Below, piece by piece: positions 1 to 9,545 of a stretch of 64,000 nt of DNA. The stretch comes from Mesorhizobium sp. M1D.F.Ca.ET.043.01.1.1 (GTDB lineage Bacteria; Pseudomonadota; Alphaproteobacteria; Rhizobiales; Rhizobiaceae). Made by a program: the position numbers and the translations under genes. The notes beneath the pieces were generated by a model that saw only the letters and a list, made by a program, of their open reading frames with translations, was not told where the DNA came from and did not search any database. The DNA is taken from assembly GCF_003952385.1 (NCBI RefSeq), contig NZ_CP034444.1, positions 2,666,001 to 2,730,000 of the forward strand, in the 5' to 3' direction. The first letter of the stretch is position 1. Each line of letters starts with the position of its first letter.

Positions 1-138
1 CCGCTGCCGCAGCCGGGCGCTTCGGCCGAAGCAAAGCCGGCGGAAGGCGCTGCACCCGCCAAGCCTGCCGAAGGAGCGGCACCGGCCAAGCCGGCCGAGG
101 GCGCCGCGCCCGCCAAGCCGGCTGCGCCCGCTCAATAA
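1..138 (+). CDS. C-terminal fragment of an Ala/Pro-rich repeat protein (5' end outside window)
   Basis: Only the last 45 codons are present, read in frame from base 1 to the TAA at 136-138. The tail is low complexity: the nonapeptide K-P-A-E-G-A-A-P-A is repeated three times (bases 34-60, 61-87, 88-114) and is followed by KPAAPAQ. The copies differ at synonymous third positions, so the peptide seems to be maintained rather than freshly amplified. Such Ala/Pro/Lys tails are common as periplasmic or wall-spanning linkers in alphaproteobacterial envelope proteins, but nothing here identifies the family. A strong terminator follows, so this gene is a separate transcription unit from yejA. Confidence 0.6.
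   Translation, partial: PLPQPGASAEAKPAEGAAPAKPAEGAAPAKPAEGAAPAKPAAPAQ
34..114 (+). repeat. Three tandem 27-nt repeats in coding sequence
   Basis: Three 27-base units at 34-60, 61-87 and 88-114 each encode KPAEGAAPA. Base differences between units are mostly synonymous. Confidence 0.85.
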
Positions 139-163
139 ACAATTTGTCATGAAGACACCTTGG

Positions 164-188
164 AAAAGCCGGGTTCGTCCCGGCTTTT
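164..188 (+). terminator. Rho-independent terminator
   Basis: A perfect 10-bp stem (AAAAGCCGGG at 164-173 with CCCGGCTTTT at 179-188) closes a 5-base loop and ends in a T-run. It lies 26 bases after the stop codon of the partial gene. The A/T-flanked stem would also work on the opposite strand. Confidence 0.9.
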
Positions 189-272
189 CTGTTAGGAAAG
201 CCGCATATTGGGCGACAAAGACCGTCCCTTGCGGTTTTCACCGGCGTCAAATGATCTAGATTGCCGGTGGGC

Positions 273-371
273 AGAGCAATTCCAGGAAAAGTGGGAACCG
301 GTTTTCCGTCCGGAATTGCGTCGAAACAAAGCGAAGGAGCGGTCGTCGTTTTCGTAAAACGATGACGCTCC
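273..371 (+). repeat. RIME-like intergenic palindromic element, copy 1
   Basis: The element begins AGAGCAATTCCAGGAAAAG, runs through GGTTTTCCGTCCGGAATTGC (first palindrome), and ends with a second palindrome from GGAGCGG (336) to CGCTCC (371). The same two-palindrome structure recurs at 45711-45810 (reverse) and 58263-58363. It resembles the Rhizobium intergenic mosaic elements. It ends only 23 bases before the start of yejA1, so it lies in that gene's leader or promoter region. Confidence 0.85.
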
Positions 372-394
372 AGAGCTCGCGACGAGGAGAACGC

Positions 395-2290
395 ATGACG
401 GTTGGCCGCTCCCGGACACTTTTCCCATCGACGACACTTTTCGCATCGATGCTGGCGTTCGTCCTTGCAGCCAGTCTGCCGGCCGGTGCCGCCGACGAAT
501 GGCACACCTCCTCCTCGCTGATCGGCCCTTCCAAATACGGCGAGAATTTCCAGCGCTACGACTACGTCAATCCGGACGCGCCGAAGGGCGGCACCTACAA
601 CTCCGTGGTTACCGGCACTTTCGACAGCTTCAACCCTTATATCGTGCAGGGATCGCCGGCCGCCGGCTTCGCGCCGTTCGGCGGCGGGCTGCTCTACGAC
701 ACGCTGATGGATCAGGCACAGGACGAAGGCAGCGTCAGCCACCCGCTGATCGCCGAGGCCTACAAATACCCTGCGGACTACTCCTCGGCGACCTACCGGC
801 TCGACCCGCGCGCCAAATGGCACGACGGCCAGCCGATCACCGTCGACGACGTGGTCTGGTCGTTCCAGGTGCTCAAGACCAACAGCCCGATGTACAACCG
901 GTATTTCGAGAATGTGACCGAAGCGGTCGCCCTCTCGGACCGCGAGGTCGAGTTCCATTTCAACCAGAAGGGCAATCGGGAACTGCCGAAGATCATCGGC
1001 GACTTGGTCGTGCTGCCGAAGCACTGGTGGGAGGGCACCGACGCCAGCGGCAAGAAGCGCGACGTCACCAAGCCGACGCTGGAGCCGCCGCTGGGCTCGG
1101 CCGCCTACAAGATCGCCAGCTTCAAGCCTGGCTCGGAGATCGTCTGGCAGCGCGTGCCCGACTACTGGGGCGCCAAGCTGCCGGTGAAGGTCGGCCGCGA
1201 GAATTTCGACACCCAGCGCTTCACCTACATCCTGGACGACAATGCCTCCCGGCAGGCCTTCACCAAGGGCGGGCTCGACGACATCAAGCCGGAAAACAGC
1301 TCGCGGCGCTGGGCGACGGCCTACAACTTTCCGGCGGTGGGCGCCGGAGACGTGGTCAAAAAGGAATTCAAGACAACCTCGCCCGAGCCGATGCAGGCTT
1401 TCGTGCTCAACCAGCGGCGGCCGCTGTTCCAGGATCGGCTGGTGCGCGCCGCGCTGACCTATCCGTTCGACTTCGAAACGATGAACCGGACGCTGTTCTA
1501 CAATTCGAACACGCGCACCCACAGCTATTTCGGGGGTACGGAACTGGCGTCGAGCGGGCTGCCGCAAGGCAAGGAGCTCGAAATCCTGGAGAAATATCGC
1601 GACAAGCTGCCGCCGGAGTTGTTCACACAGGAATTCAAGCTACCGGTCTACGATTCACCGCAAGCCGAACGCAAATATCTGAAGCAGGCTGTCGACCTCT
1701 TTGCCAAGGCAGGCTGGGTGATCAAGGACGGCAAGATGGTGAACGCCAAGACCGGCGCGCTGTTCAAGTTCGAAATACTCGGCTCGAACGACACCGACCA
1801 GGTCATCGCGAGTCCCTGGATCGCCAACCTGCGCAAGATCGGCCTCGACGCGACGCTGCGGATCATCGACCAGACGCAGTACATCAACCGCGTCAACAAT
1901 TTCGACTACGACGCCATCACCAGCGTACTCCAGCAATCGGAATCGCCAGGGAACGAGCAGCGCGACTTCTGGAGCTCGAAGGCGGCGGACTCGCCGGGAT
2001 CGCGCAACTATTCCGGCATCAAGAACCCGGTCGTCGACGCGCTGGTCGACCGCATCATCTTCGCCACCGACCGCGACGACCTGGTCGCCGCCACCCATGC
2101 GCTCGATCGGGTGCTGTTGTGGAACTACTACGCCGTGCCGCAATACTACCGCGCGGTGGTTTGGCTTGCCTATTGGAACAAGTTCGGCATGCCGGAAAAG
2201 CAGCCCAGCTACCGCGGCGCCGATATCGATTCCTGGTGGATCGACACGGCGAAGGAAAAGGCGCTGGCGACCAGATACAGGGGCAATTGA
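395..2290 (+). CDS. yejA: YejA-type periplasmic peptide-binding protein, first copy
   Basis: This 631-residue family-5 extracellular solute-binding protein delivers oligopeptides to the YejBEF importer. Residues 1-33 form a Sec signal peptide with a long hydrophobic core ending LPAGA-A. The sequence YDYVNPDAPKGGTYN near the mature N-terminus is a YejA hallmark shared with the next gene. I chose the ATG at 395 because GAGGAG lies just upstream; an in-frame ATG at 362 falls inside the RIME element and has no ribosome site. The stop overlaps the ATG of the second yejA (TGATG). In Sinorhizobium a similar tandem yejA arrangement is known and the transporter is linked to tolerance of host antimicrobial peptides; whether that holds here is inference. 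Confidence 0.93.
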   Translation: MTVGRSRTLFPSTTLFASMLAFVLAASLPAGAADEWHTSSSLIGPSKYGENFQRYDYVNPDAPKGGTYNSVVTGTFDSFNPYIVQGSPAAGFAPFGGGLLYDTLMDQAQDEGSVSHPLIAEAYKYPADYSSATYRLDPRAKWHDGQPITVDDVVWSFQVLKTNSPMYNRYFENVTEAVALSDREVEFHFNQKGNRELPKIIGDLVVLPKHWWEGTDASGKKRDVTKPTLEPPLGSAAYKIASFKPGSEIVWQRVPDYWGAKLPVKVGRENFDTQRFTYILDDNASRQAFTKGGLDDIKPENSSRRWATAYNFPAVGAGDVVKKEFKTTSPEPMQAFVLNQRRPLFQDRLVRAALTYPFDFETMNRTLFYNSNTRTHSYFGGTELASSGLPQGKELEILEKYRDKLPPELFTQEFKLPVYDSPQAERKYLKQAVDLFAKAGWVIKDGKMVNAKTGALFKFEILGSNDTDQVIASPWIANLRKIGLDATLRIIDQTQYINRVNNFDYDAITSVLQQSESPGNEQRDFWSSKAADSPGSRNYSGIKNPVVDALVDRIIFATDRDDLVAATHALDRVLLWNYYAVPQYYRAVVWLAYWNKFGMPEKQPSYRGADIDSWWIDTAKEKALATRYRGN

Positions 2291-4167
2291 TGGGGCGGCA
2301 CGGGTTGCTTCCTCGTCGCGACTTCCTGGCGCTCGGCGCCGCGACGGCGGCCTCGGCGCTGCTTCCCGCCAAGGTCTTCGCCGCCATCCCGACCGGCGTG
2401 AAGATGCACGGCCTGTCCGCCTTCGGCGACCTCAAATACAAGGCGGATTTCGCGCATTTCGACTATGTCAATCCGGACGCGCCCAAGGGCGGCCGGATGA
2501 ATTTCGCGCCGCCGAACGCCACCTTGAATCAGAGTTTCCTGACTTTCAATACGCTGAATTCCCTCGTGCTGAAGGGCGATTCGCCGCCGCGCACCGAACT
2601 CTGTTTCGACTCGCTGATGACAAGCGCGCTCGATGAGCCGGATGCTGTCTACGGTCTGCTTGCCGAGTCCGTCACCTTGTCGCCGGACCGCAACAGCTTC
2701 CGCTTCACCCTGCGGCCGCAGGCGAGATTCCACGACGGCACGCCTCTGACCGCCGACGACGTCGCCTTCGCCTTGAAGCTGTACAAGGACAAAGGCCATC
2801 CAAACCTGTCCAAGGCGCTGCGCTATATGACGGAGGCGGCTGCCATCGATGCCGTCACCCTCGACCTCACCTTCAACGGCGAACAATCCGCGCAGAACAT
2901 TCTTTCGGTCGTGGCGATGCCGATCGTGTCCAAGGCCTTTTATGCGGCCAATGAATTCGATGCCTCGACGATGACGCCGCCGCTCGGTTCCGGACCGTAC
3001 AAGATAGGACGCGTCGTGGCAGGACAGACCGTCGAGTATGAGCGCGTCGCCGACTACTGGGGTCGCGATCTCCCCGTGAACCGTGGTGTCAACAATTTCG
3101 ATCGCATTCGTATCGACTTCTATCTCGACCGCCAGGCCGCGTTTGAGGCGTTCAAGAAGGGCGACACGCATTTTCGCGAGGAATTCACCTCGCGGGTTTG
3201 GGCAACCGGTTACGACTTTCCGGCGCTCAAGGATGGCAGGGTCGTCAAACGTGAGTTTCCCGGCGAGAAGACGCCGGACATGCAGGCCGTCGCGCTGAAC
3301 CAGCGCCGCGCGCAATTCCGCGATCTGCGCGTGAGGCAAGCGATCGCCAGTTGCTTCGATTTCGAATGGACCAGGCGCGTCCTGTTTTTTGGTTCCTACG
3401 AGCGTTCGCAATCGAATTTCGAGCGCTCGGACTACAAGGCCGAAGGACTGCCATCGCCGCAGGAACTGGCCCTGCTGGAGCCTTTTCGGGCTGAACTGCC
3501 GCCAGAGACGTTCGGCGAGCCGGCGATGCAGCCAGTATCCGACGGTTCGGGCCGCGACCGCAAACTCATGGGCAAGGCCTCAAGACTGCTTGCCGCGGCC
3601 GGCTGGAAGCGGGCTGGCGATTTCGTCGTCAATGAGAAAGGGGAGCGGCTGCGCGTGGAGATGCTGGCCGAGGACGATGGCATCGTCCGTCTCTTCACCA
3701 AGTGGTTTGAGAATATGAAGGCGATTGGGATCGACGCGTCCATCCGGCAAGTCGATTCGACGCAGTATGAACAGCGGCAGAGCGATTTCGATTTCGATTT
3801 CAACCTGCTCCATTGGTCGATCGGGGCAACGCCTACCGCCGACGGCCTGGAGATGCTCTACGATTCGCGGATGGCGAAAATCCCGGGGCAGCGCAACTAT
3901 CCAGGCACCGAGAGCCGGGCCATCGACGCGCTGATCGTGGCAGCGGGCAAGGCCGGCAATCGGGCAGAGCTGGTTACGGCGCTCCGAGCGCTCGACCGGG
4001 TCTTGCGCGCGCGGCTAGACTGGATTCCAACATATTATCTCGCGAATCACCGCGTCGCCTATTGGGACATGTTCGGCTTTCCCGAGCAGAAACCCGATTT
4101 CGGCTTTCCGGTCGAGACAACGTGGTGGGTCGACAAGGGCAAGGCGGCAAAAATTGGCAAAGCCTGA
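2290..4167 (+). CDS. yejA: YejA-type peptide-binding protein, second copy, Tat-exported
   Basis: A 625-residue paralogue of the preceding protein; both contain (F/Y)DYVNPDAPKGG. The N-terminus carries a twin-arginine motif (PRRDFLALG) and a hydrophobic stretch ending PAKVFA, so this copy is predicted to be exported folded by Tat while the first copy uses Sec. Translation is probably coupled, since its ATG overlaps the upstream stop. It lies 30 bases upstream of yejB. Two receptors feeding one membrane complex would broaden the peptide range. The functional split between the copies cannot be read from the sequence. Confidence 0.92.
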   Translation: MGRHGLLPRRDFLALGAATAASALLPAKVFAAIPTGVKMHGLSAFGDLKYKADFAHFDYVNPDAPKGGRMNFAPPNATLNQSFLTFNTLNSLVLKGDSPPRTELCFDSLMTSALDEPDAVYGLLAESVTLSPDRNSFRFTLRPQARFHDGTPLTADDVAFALKLYKDKGHPNLSKALRYMTEAAAIDAVTLDLTFNGEQSAQNILSVVAMPIVSKAFYAANEFDASTMTPPLGSGPYKIGRVVAGQTVEYERVADYWGRDLPVNRGVNNFDRIRIDFYLDRQAAFEAFKKGDTHFREEFTSRVWATGYDFPALKDGRVVKREFPGEKTPDMQAVALNQRRAQFRDLRVRQAIASCFDFEWTRRVLFFGSYERSQSNFERSDYKAEGLPSPQELALLEPFRAELPPETFGEPAMQPVSDGSGRDRKLMGKASRLLAAAGWKRAGDFVVNEKGERLRVEMLAEDDGIVRLFTKWFENMKAIGIDASIRQVDSTQYEQRQSDFDFDFNLLHWSIGATPTADGLEMLYDSRMAKIPGQRNYPGTESRAIDALIVAAGKAGNRAELVTALRALDRVLRARLDWIPTYYLANHRVAYWDMFGFPEQKPDFGFPVETTWWVDKGKAAKIGKA

Positions 4168-4197
4168 CACTCCCCTTCGCGCTGGGCAGGCCTTGTG

Positions 4198-5292
4198 ATG
4201 GGCGCTTACATCCTGCGCCGCATCCTTCTGATGATCCCGACGCTGTTCGGCATCATGGCGATCTCCTTCGCCGTCATCCAGTTCGCGCCGGGCGGCCCGG
4301 TCGAGCAGGTCATCGCCAGGCTGACCAACCAGGGCGGAACCGATCGGCTGGGCGGCGGCGGTGGCGATGCAGGCGCCAGCAATCTGGATGTCGCCGGCGA
4401 CGTCAGCTCGAAATATCGCGGAGCGCAGGGGTTGGACCCTGAATTCATCAAGAAGCTCGAAAAGCAGTTCGGCTTCGACAAGCCACCGCTTGAGCGCTTC
4501 GGCATGATGCTGTGGAACTATGCCCGCTTCGATTTCGGCGACAGCTATTTCCGCGACATCTCGGTGCTCGACCTGATCCTGGAAAAAATGCCGGTGTCGA
4601 TCTCGATCGGGCTGTGGATCACGCTGTTGTCCTACCTGATCTCGATCCCGCTCGGCATCCGCAAGGCGGTGCAGGACGGCTCGACCTTCGACGTCTGGAC
4701 CAGCGGCGTGGTGATTGTCGGCTACGCCATCCCCGGCTTCCTGTTCGGCATCCTTTTGATGGTGCTGTTTGCCGGCGGCTCGTTCTGGGACTGGTTCCCG
4801 CTGCGCGGCATCGTCTCCGACAATTGGGACCAGTTGTCCTGGCCCGACAAGATCATCGACTATTTCTGGCACATGACGCTGCCGCTGACGGCGCTGGTGC
4901 TGTCGGCCTTCGCCACGACAACGCTTTTGACCAAGAACTCCTTCCTCGAGGAGATCCGCAAGCAATATGTGGTGACGGCGCGGGCCAAGGGCCTGTCGGA
5001 ACGCAAGGTGCTCTACGGCCATGTCTTCCGAAACGCCATGCTGATCGTCATCGCGGGCTTTCCCGGCGCTTTCATCTCGGCCTTCTTCACCGGCTCGCTG
5101 CTGATCGAGAACATCTTCTCGCTCGACGGGCTCGGCCTGCTCGGATTCAAGTCGGTGATCGACCGCGACTATCCGGTGGTCTTCGCCAATCTCTACATCT
5201 TCTCGCTGCTCGGCCTGTTCGTCGGCCTCTTGTCGGACCTGATCTACACATGGGTCGATCCGCGTATCGATTTCGAGCGGAGAGATATCTGA
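4198..5292 (+). CDS. yejB: YejB inner-membrane permease of peptide importer
   Basis: A 364-residue DppB-type permease. The N-terminus [18 protein letters not shown] and the following APGGPVEQ match YejB, which is why I start at the ATG (4198) rather than the GTG one codon earlier; GGGCAGG is a suitable ribosome site. There are about six membrane helices and the EAA-loop region ([13 protein letters not shown]) lies near residue 260. A Gly-rich periplasmic insert at about residues 50-65 is lineage-specific. It pairs with YejE to form the channel. The stop overlaps the yejE start. Confidence 0.95.
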   Translation: MGAYILRRILLMIPTLFGIMAISFAVIQFAPGGPVEQVIARLTNQGGTDRLGGGGGDAGASNLDVAGDVSSKYRGAQGLDPEFIKKLEKQFGFDKPPLERFGMMLWNYARFDFGDSYFRDISVLDLILEKMPVSISIGLWITLLSYLISIPLGIRKAVQDGSTFDVWTSGVVIVGYAIPGFLFGILLMVLFAGGSFWDWFPLRGIVSDNWDQLSWPDKIIDYFWHMTLPLTALVLSAFATTTLLTKNSFLEEIRKQYVVTARAKGLSERKVLYGHVFRNAMLIVIAGFPGAFISAFFTGSLLIENIFSLDGLGLLGFKSVIDRDYPVVFANLYIFSLLGLFVGLLSDLIYTWVDPRIDFERRDI

Positions 5293-6431
5293 TGGCGGTA
5301 GCCTCGGCCGAAACCAAGCCGGCCCGCGCCGCCCGGCCGCGGCTTTCGCCGCTCAACCAGCGGCGGCTGCAGAACTTCAAGGCGAACCGGCGCGGCTACT
5401 GGTCGCTGTGGATCTTCCTGCTGCTCTTCGTGCTGTCGCTGTTTTCCGAGCTGATCGCCAACGACAAGCCGATCATCGCTTCCTACAAGGGCGAGATCCT
5501 GTTTCCGGTGCTGGTCGCCTATCCGGAAGAGAAGTTCGGCGGCTTCTATGCCGTCACCGATTATCGCGATCCGGTCATCCAGGACGAGATCAACGCCAAT
5601 GGCTGGATGATCTGGCCGCCGGTGCGCTACTCCTACCAGACTGTCAACAACGCCATCCCGGAAGCTGCGCCCGCCAAGCCGTCCTGGCTCTACGACAGGA
5701 AGGCGCGCTGCAGCCAGTATCCGCAAGGCGAGGCCGATCCCAATTGCGTCGTCGGCAACTGGAACTGGCTGGGCACCGACGACCAGGCGCGCGACGTGCT
5801 GGCGCGCGTGATCTACGGCTTCCGCATCTCGGTGCTGTTCGGGCTGATCCTGACGCTCGGCTCGTCGCTGATCGGCGTCGCGGCGGGCGCCGTGCAAGGC
5901 TATTTCGGCGGCTGGACGGACCTTCTGTTCCAGCGCTTCATCGAGATCTGGTCGGCGATCCCGGTGCTCTACCTCCTGCTCATCGTCTCGGCGATCCTGC
6001 CGCCCGGCTTCTTCATCCTGCTCGGCCTGATGCTGCTGTTCTCCTGGGTGGCGCTGGTCGGCGTGGTGCGCGCCGAGTTCCTGCGCGCGCGCAACTTCGA
6101 ATATGTCAACGCGGCGCGCGCGCTCGGCGTGCCCAACCTCACCATCATGTTCCGCCATCTTCTGCCCAACGCCATGGTGGCGACGCTGACCTTCCTGCCC
6201 TTCCTGCTCTCGGGCTCGATCTCGACGCTGACCTCGCTCGACTATCTCGGCTTCGGCCTGCCGCCCGGCTCCGCCTCGCTCGGTGAGCTGCTGAAGCAGG
6301 CACAGCGCAATCTCAACGCGCCGTGGCTCGGCATCTCCGGCTTCATCGTGATCTCGCTGATGCTGTCGCTGCTGGTGTTCATCGGCGAGGCGACGCGCGA
6401 CGCCTTCGATCCGCGCAAGACGTTCAAATGA
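5292..6431 (+). CDS. yejE: YejE inner-membrane permease of peptide importer
   Basis: A 379-residue DppC-type permease. After the first helix (about residues 35-55) there is a long periplasmic segment of roughly 100 residues, with conserved WPPVRYSYQT and a Cys pair (KARCSQYPQG...NCVVG), which is typical of YejE. Then come NWLGTDDQARDVLARVIYG and the EAA loop EYVNAARALGVPN that contacts YejF. The last codons overlap the yejF start (ATGA). Substrates are presumably peptides, as for the binding proteins upstream. Confidence 0.95.
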   Translation: MAVASAETKPARAARPRLSPLNQRRLQNFKANRRGYWSLWIFLLLFVLSLFSELIANDKPIIASYKGEILFPVLVAYPEEKFGGFYAVTDYRDPVIQDEINANGWMIWPPVRYSYQTVNNAIPEAAPAKPSWLYDRKARCSQYPQGEADPNCVVGNWNWLGTDDQARDVLARVIYGFRISVLFGLILTLGSSLIGVAAGAVQGYFGGWTDLLFQRFIEIWSAIPVLYLLLIVSAILPPGFFILLGLMLLFSWVALVGVVRAEFLRARNFEYVNAARALGVPNLTIMFRHLLPNAMVATLTFLPFLLSGSISTLTSLDYLGFGLPPGSASLGELLKQAQRNLNAPWLGISGFIVISLMLSLLVFIGEATRDAFDPRKTFK

Positions 6432-8056
6432 GCGAAGCCCTGCTTTCCGTCCGCGATCTGAGCGTCGCCTTCGCGCAAGGCGGCAGCCAGTCGGTTGCCG
6501 TCGACCACATCTCCTTCGATATCGCCAAGGGCGAGACGCTGGCGCTGGTCGGCGAGTCCGGATCGGGCAAGTCGGTCTCGGCGCTCTCGGTGCTGAAGCT
6601 CCTGCCCTACCCCGCGGCCAGCCATCCTTCGGGAAAGATCCTGTTCCACGGCGCCGATCTGCTCGGGGCCAACGAAAAGACCTTGCGCGGCGTGCGCGGC
6701 AACAAGATCACCATGATCTTCCAGGAGCCGATGACCTCGCTCAATCCGCTGCACACGATCGAGCAGCAGATCGTCGAGGTGCTGAAACTGCACCAGGGGC
6801 TGGGCGACCGGCAGGCGCGGGCGCGGGTGCTGGAACTGCTCACCGAGGTCGGCATACGCGATCCGCAGAAGCGTCTCGACGCCTATCCGCACCAGCTCTC
6901 GGGCGGCCAGCGGCAGCGCGTCATGATCGCCATGGCCTTGGCCAACGAGCCGGAACTGCTGATCGCCGACGAACCGACGACGGCGCTCGACGTCACCGTG
7001 CAGGCACAGATCCTCGAACTGCTGGCCGACCTGAAAAGCCGCAAGGGCATGTCGATGCTCTTCATCACCCACGATCTCGGCATCGTGCGGAAGATCGCCG
7101 ATCGCGTCTGCGTGATGACCAAGGGCAAAATAGTCGAGACCGGACCCACCAAGGAGATCTTCGCCAACCCGCAGCACGCCTACACCAAGCACCTGTTGGC
7201 CGCCGAACCGAAGGGCAAGCCGCCGGCGGCCAATGCCGATGCCAAGGCGGTGATGACCGGCAAGGACATCAAGGTCTGGTTTCCGATCAAGCGCGGCTTC
7301 TTCCGCCGCACCGTCGACCATGTGAAGGCGGTGGACGGCATCGACGTCACTGTGCGCGCCGGCCAGACGCTCGGCGTCGTCGGCGAATCCGGCTCCGGCA
7401 AGACGACGCTTGGCCTGGCCCTGGCGAGGATGATCTCCTCGACGGGCGCGATCAACTTCGACGGGCGCGACATCAATCAGCTGTCCTTCAGCGCCATGCG
7501 GCCGCTGCGGCGCGAGCTGCAGATCGTCTTCCAGGATCCGTTCGGATCCTTGAGCCCGCGCATGTCGGTCGCTGAGATCATCGAGGAAGGGCTGAAGATT
7601 CACGCCCCGAAACTCTCGCCCGACGAGCGCGACGACAAGGTCGTCGAGGTGCTGAAGGAGGTCGGGCTCGATCCCGAGACGCGCCACCGCTACCCGCATG
7701 AATTCTCGGGCGGCCAGCGCCAGCGCGTCGCGATCGCGCGGGCCATGGTGCTCAATCCGCGCTTCGTCATGCTCGACGAGCCGACCTCGGCGCTCGACAT
7801 GAGCGTGCAGGCGCAGGTGGTCGACCTATTGCGCAACCTGCAAGCCAGGCACAACCTCGCCTATCTCTTCATCAGCCACGACCTGAAGGTCATCCGGGCC
7901 CTTGCCAATGACGTGATCGTCATGCGCAATGGGCAGGTTGTCGAGGCCGGCCCGTCCGAACGGATTTTCGGCAGCCCGCAGACCGACTATACAAGGGCGC
8001 TGATCTCGGCCGCCTTCCGGATCGAAACGGCACCGACCGGCGTGGTCAGCCAGTAG
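6428..8056 (+). CDS. yejF: YejF duplicated ATPase of peptide importer
   Basis: A 542-residue protein containing two ABC ATPase domains, the normal YejF architecture, energising YejBE. The first domain has Walker A GESGSGKS (residues 42-49), signature LSGGQRQR and Walker B LLIADEPT. The second has [16 protein letters not shown] and [11 protein letters not shown]. Both halves look catalytically intact. The ATG overlaps the yejE stop by four bases. It ends the transporter operon; the next gene starts 40 bases later in the same direction and may be cotranscribed. Confidence 0.96.
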   Translation: MSEALLSVRDLSVAFAQGGSQSVAVDHISFDIAKGETLALVGESGSGKSVSALSVLKLLPYPAASHPSGKILFHGADLLGANEKTLRGVRGNKITMIFQEPMTSLNPLHTIEQQIVEVLKLHQGLGDRQARARVLELLTEVGIRDPQKRLDAYPHQLSGGQRQRVMIAMALANEPELLIADEPTTALDVTVQAQILELLADLKSRKGMSMLFITHDLGIVRKIADRVCVMTKGKIVETGPTKEIFANPQHAYTKHLLAAEPKGKPPAANADAKAVMTGKDIKVWFPIKRGFFRRTVDHVKAVDGIDVTVRAGQTLGVVGESGSGKTTLGLALARMISSTGAINFDGRDINQLSFSAMRPLRRELQIVFQDPFGSLSPRMSVAEIIEEGLKIHAPKLSPDERDDKVVEVLKEVGLDPETRHRYPHEFSGGQRQRVAIARAMVLNPRFVMLDEPTSALDMSVQAQVVDLLRNLQARHNLAYLFISHDLKVIRALANDVIVMRNGQVVEAGPSERIFGSPQTDYTRALISAAFRIETAPTGVVSQ

Positions 8057-8095
8057 GCTTGCCCGGGCTTCAATAACAGGAAAGAAAATCCGCCA

Positions 8096-9037
8096 ATGGA
8101 AAAAGGCAAAATCCTGCTTGCCCTCACCGGCTTTCACCCGCAGCGCTGGCGCGAGCTGCTCGCGGTCGAGCGCGAGGTGGTGCTGGAGCCGGACGGCCCC
8201 AAAGATCCTTCGATCGCCTATGCGGTGGTGTGGAAGCAGAAACCCAATCTCTTGTCGTCGCTGCCCAATCTGCGCGCCATCTTCTCGATCGGCGCCGGAG
8301 TCGACCACATCTTCGCCGACCCAGGCCTGCCCGACGTGCCGATCATCAGGATCGTCGCCGACAATCTCACCCAGCACATGACCGAATATGTCGTCTGGCG
8401 GGTGCTCGACCACCATCGCCAGAGCAGGCACTACCGGGCGCAGCAGCAGAAGAAGATCTGGCGCGAGCTGCCGCAGCGCCCGGCGGAAGACATCTCCGTC
8501 GGCATCATGGGCCTCGGCAATCTCGGCCGCGCGGCCGCCTCGGTGCTGCTCTCGCTTGGCTTCGCCGTGAACGGCTGGTCACGCACCGAGCGGCCGATGA
8601 AGGGCGTTTCGACCTATTCCGGCGAAGCGGGGCTGATCCCGTTCCTCAACGCCACCGACATCCTGGTGGTGCTGCTGCCGCTGACCTCCAACACGCATGG
8701 CATCATCAATTACGGCGTGCTGAAGGAATTGCGCCGGCGCAACGGCCTTGGCGGCGCGGTGCTGATCAATGCCGGGCGCGGGCGGCTGCAGAAGGACGCC
8801 GACGTCCTGCGGGCGCTGGACGACGGCACGCTGAAGGAAGCGAGCCTCGACGTGTTCGAGGTCGAGCCGCTGCCGAAGACGAGCCCGCTGTGGAGCCATC
8901 CGAAGGTGTTCGTGACGCCGCACGCGGCGGCGACCTCTGATCCGGCCCATCTGGTGCCGATCATGCTTCGGCAGATGGATGCCTTCGAGCGCGGCGAAAA
9001 GCTGGAAAACCTGGTGGACCGCGAAGCGGGCTACTGA
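8096..9037 (+). CDS. ghrA: Glyoxylate/hydroxypyruvate reductase A-like dehydrogenase
   Basis: A 313-residue D-2-hydroxyacid dehydrogenase of the GhrA branch, cytosolic, reducing small 2-oxoacids with NAD(P)H. The dinucleotide-binding loop is GLGNLG (139-144). The catalytic triad is visible as Arg228 (NAGRG), Glu257 (FEVEPLP) and His276 (VTPHAA). WSRT after the second strand of the fold suggests NADPH preference, by analogy with family members. AGGAAAG precedes the ATG. The true 2-oxoacid cannot be told. Its tail overlaps the convergent lipoprotein gene by 7 bases. Confidence 0.85.
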   Translation: MEKGKILLALTGFHPQRWRELLAVEREVVLEPDGPKDPSIAYAVVWKQKPNLLSSLPNLRAIFSIGAGVDHIFADPGLPDVPIIRIVADNLTQHMTEYVVWRVLDHHRQSRHYRAQQQKKIWRELPQRPAEDISVGIMGLGNLGRAAASVLLSLGFAVNGWSRTERPMKGVSTYSGEAGLIPFLNATDILVVLLPLTSNTHGIINYGVLKELRRRNGLGGAVLINAGRGRLQKDADVLRALDDGTLKEASLDVFEVEPLPKTSPLWSHPKVFVTPHAAATSDPAHLVPIMLRQMDAFERGEKLENLVDREAGY

Positions 9038-9417
9038 GCTGGCGAAGACGGCTTCGAGCCGGGCAGCGCGAACTTGTCCTTCTTCTTCGGCTTGCCGCAG
9101 TCACGGCGCTCGATCGACCGGCTCATGGCGTCGATCTCGCCGCTCGCCTTGTCGGCGTCGCGCTGCGCCTTCGAGCGCATGTCCGGCGTGAACGGGCCGA
9201 AGCCCATCGCCGGATTCGAAAAACTCGGCTTGGCGGTGATCGGCAGGTTGTTTTGCTGCGCCACCTGATTGCGCTGCGCCAACAATTGGTCGCAAGGCAC
9301 ATCGTCATATTGCAGCGAGGATTGCACGGCCTCGTCCTGGCGTTCGGCCATCGAGGTGCCGCCGACGCAGCCCGCCACCATCAGGCAAGACGCCAACACA
9401 ACCATGTTGCAGCGCAT
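9031..9417 (-). CDS. Small outer-membrane lipoprotein, unknown function
   Basis: A 128-residue protein starting at the ATG at 9417, preceded by GGAGGG. Residues 1-17 are a lipoprotein signal with lipobox MVAGC, so Cys17 should be lipidated. The mature part is polar, contains two cysteines (VPCDQLL, RRDCGKP) that could pair, a QR/QQNN-rich middle and a Lys-rich tail ending in GSKPSSPAQ. I do not recognise the family. It overlaps the 3' end of the ghrA-like gene tail to tail. Confidence 0.75.
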   Translation of the reverse strand: MRCNMVVLASCLMVAGCVGGTSMAERQDEAVQSSLQYDDVPCDQLLAQRNQVAQQNNLPITAKPSFSNPAMGFGPFTPDMRSKAQRDADKASGEIDAMSRSIERRDCGKPKKKDKFALPGSKPSSPAQ

Positions 9418-9545
9418 GGTATCCCTCCGTGCTGTATCCGCCCAAGCATAACCCCGACCATGCGATTCGGGCTTTTTCGCGAGCAGCGATTCTGGCTTTC
9501 TCGCAGGATCGATAGAAACGTTGGCAGGACAGAGGGGTGTGAAGA

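Noticed and set aside
499..2289. Upstream extension of the second yejA frame through the first gene
   Set aside because: No domain similarity in the extension; the Tat signal at 2290 marks the real start.
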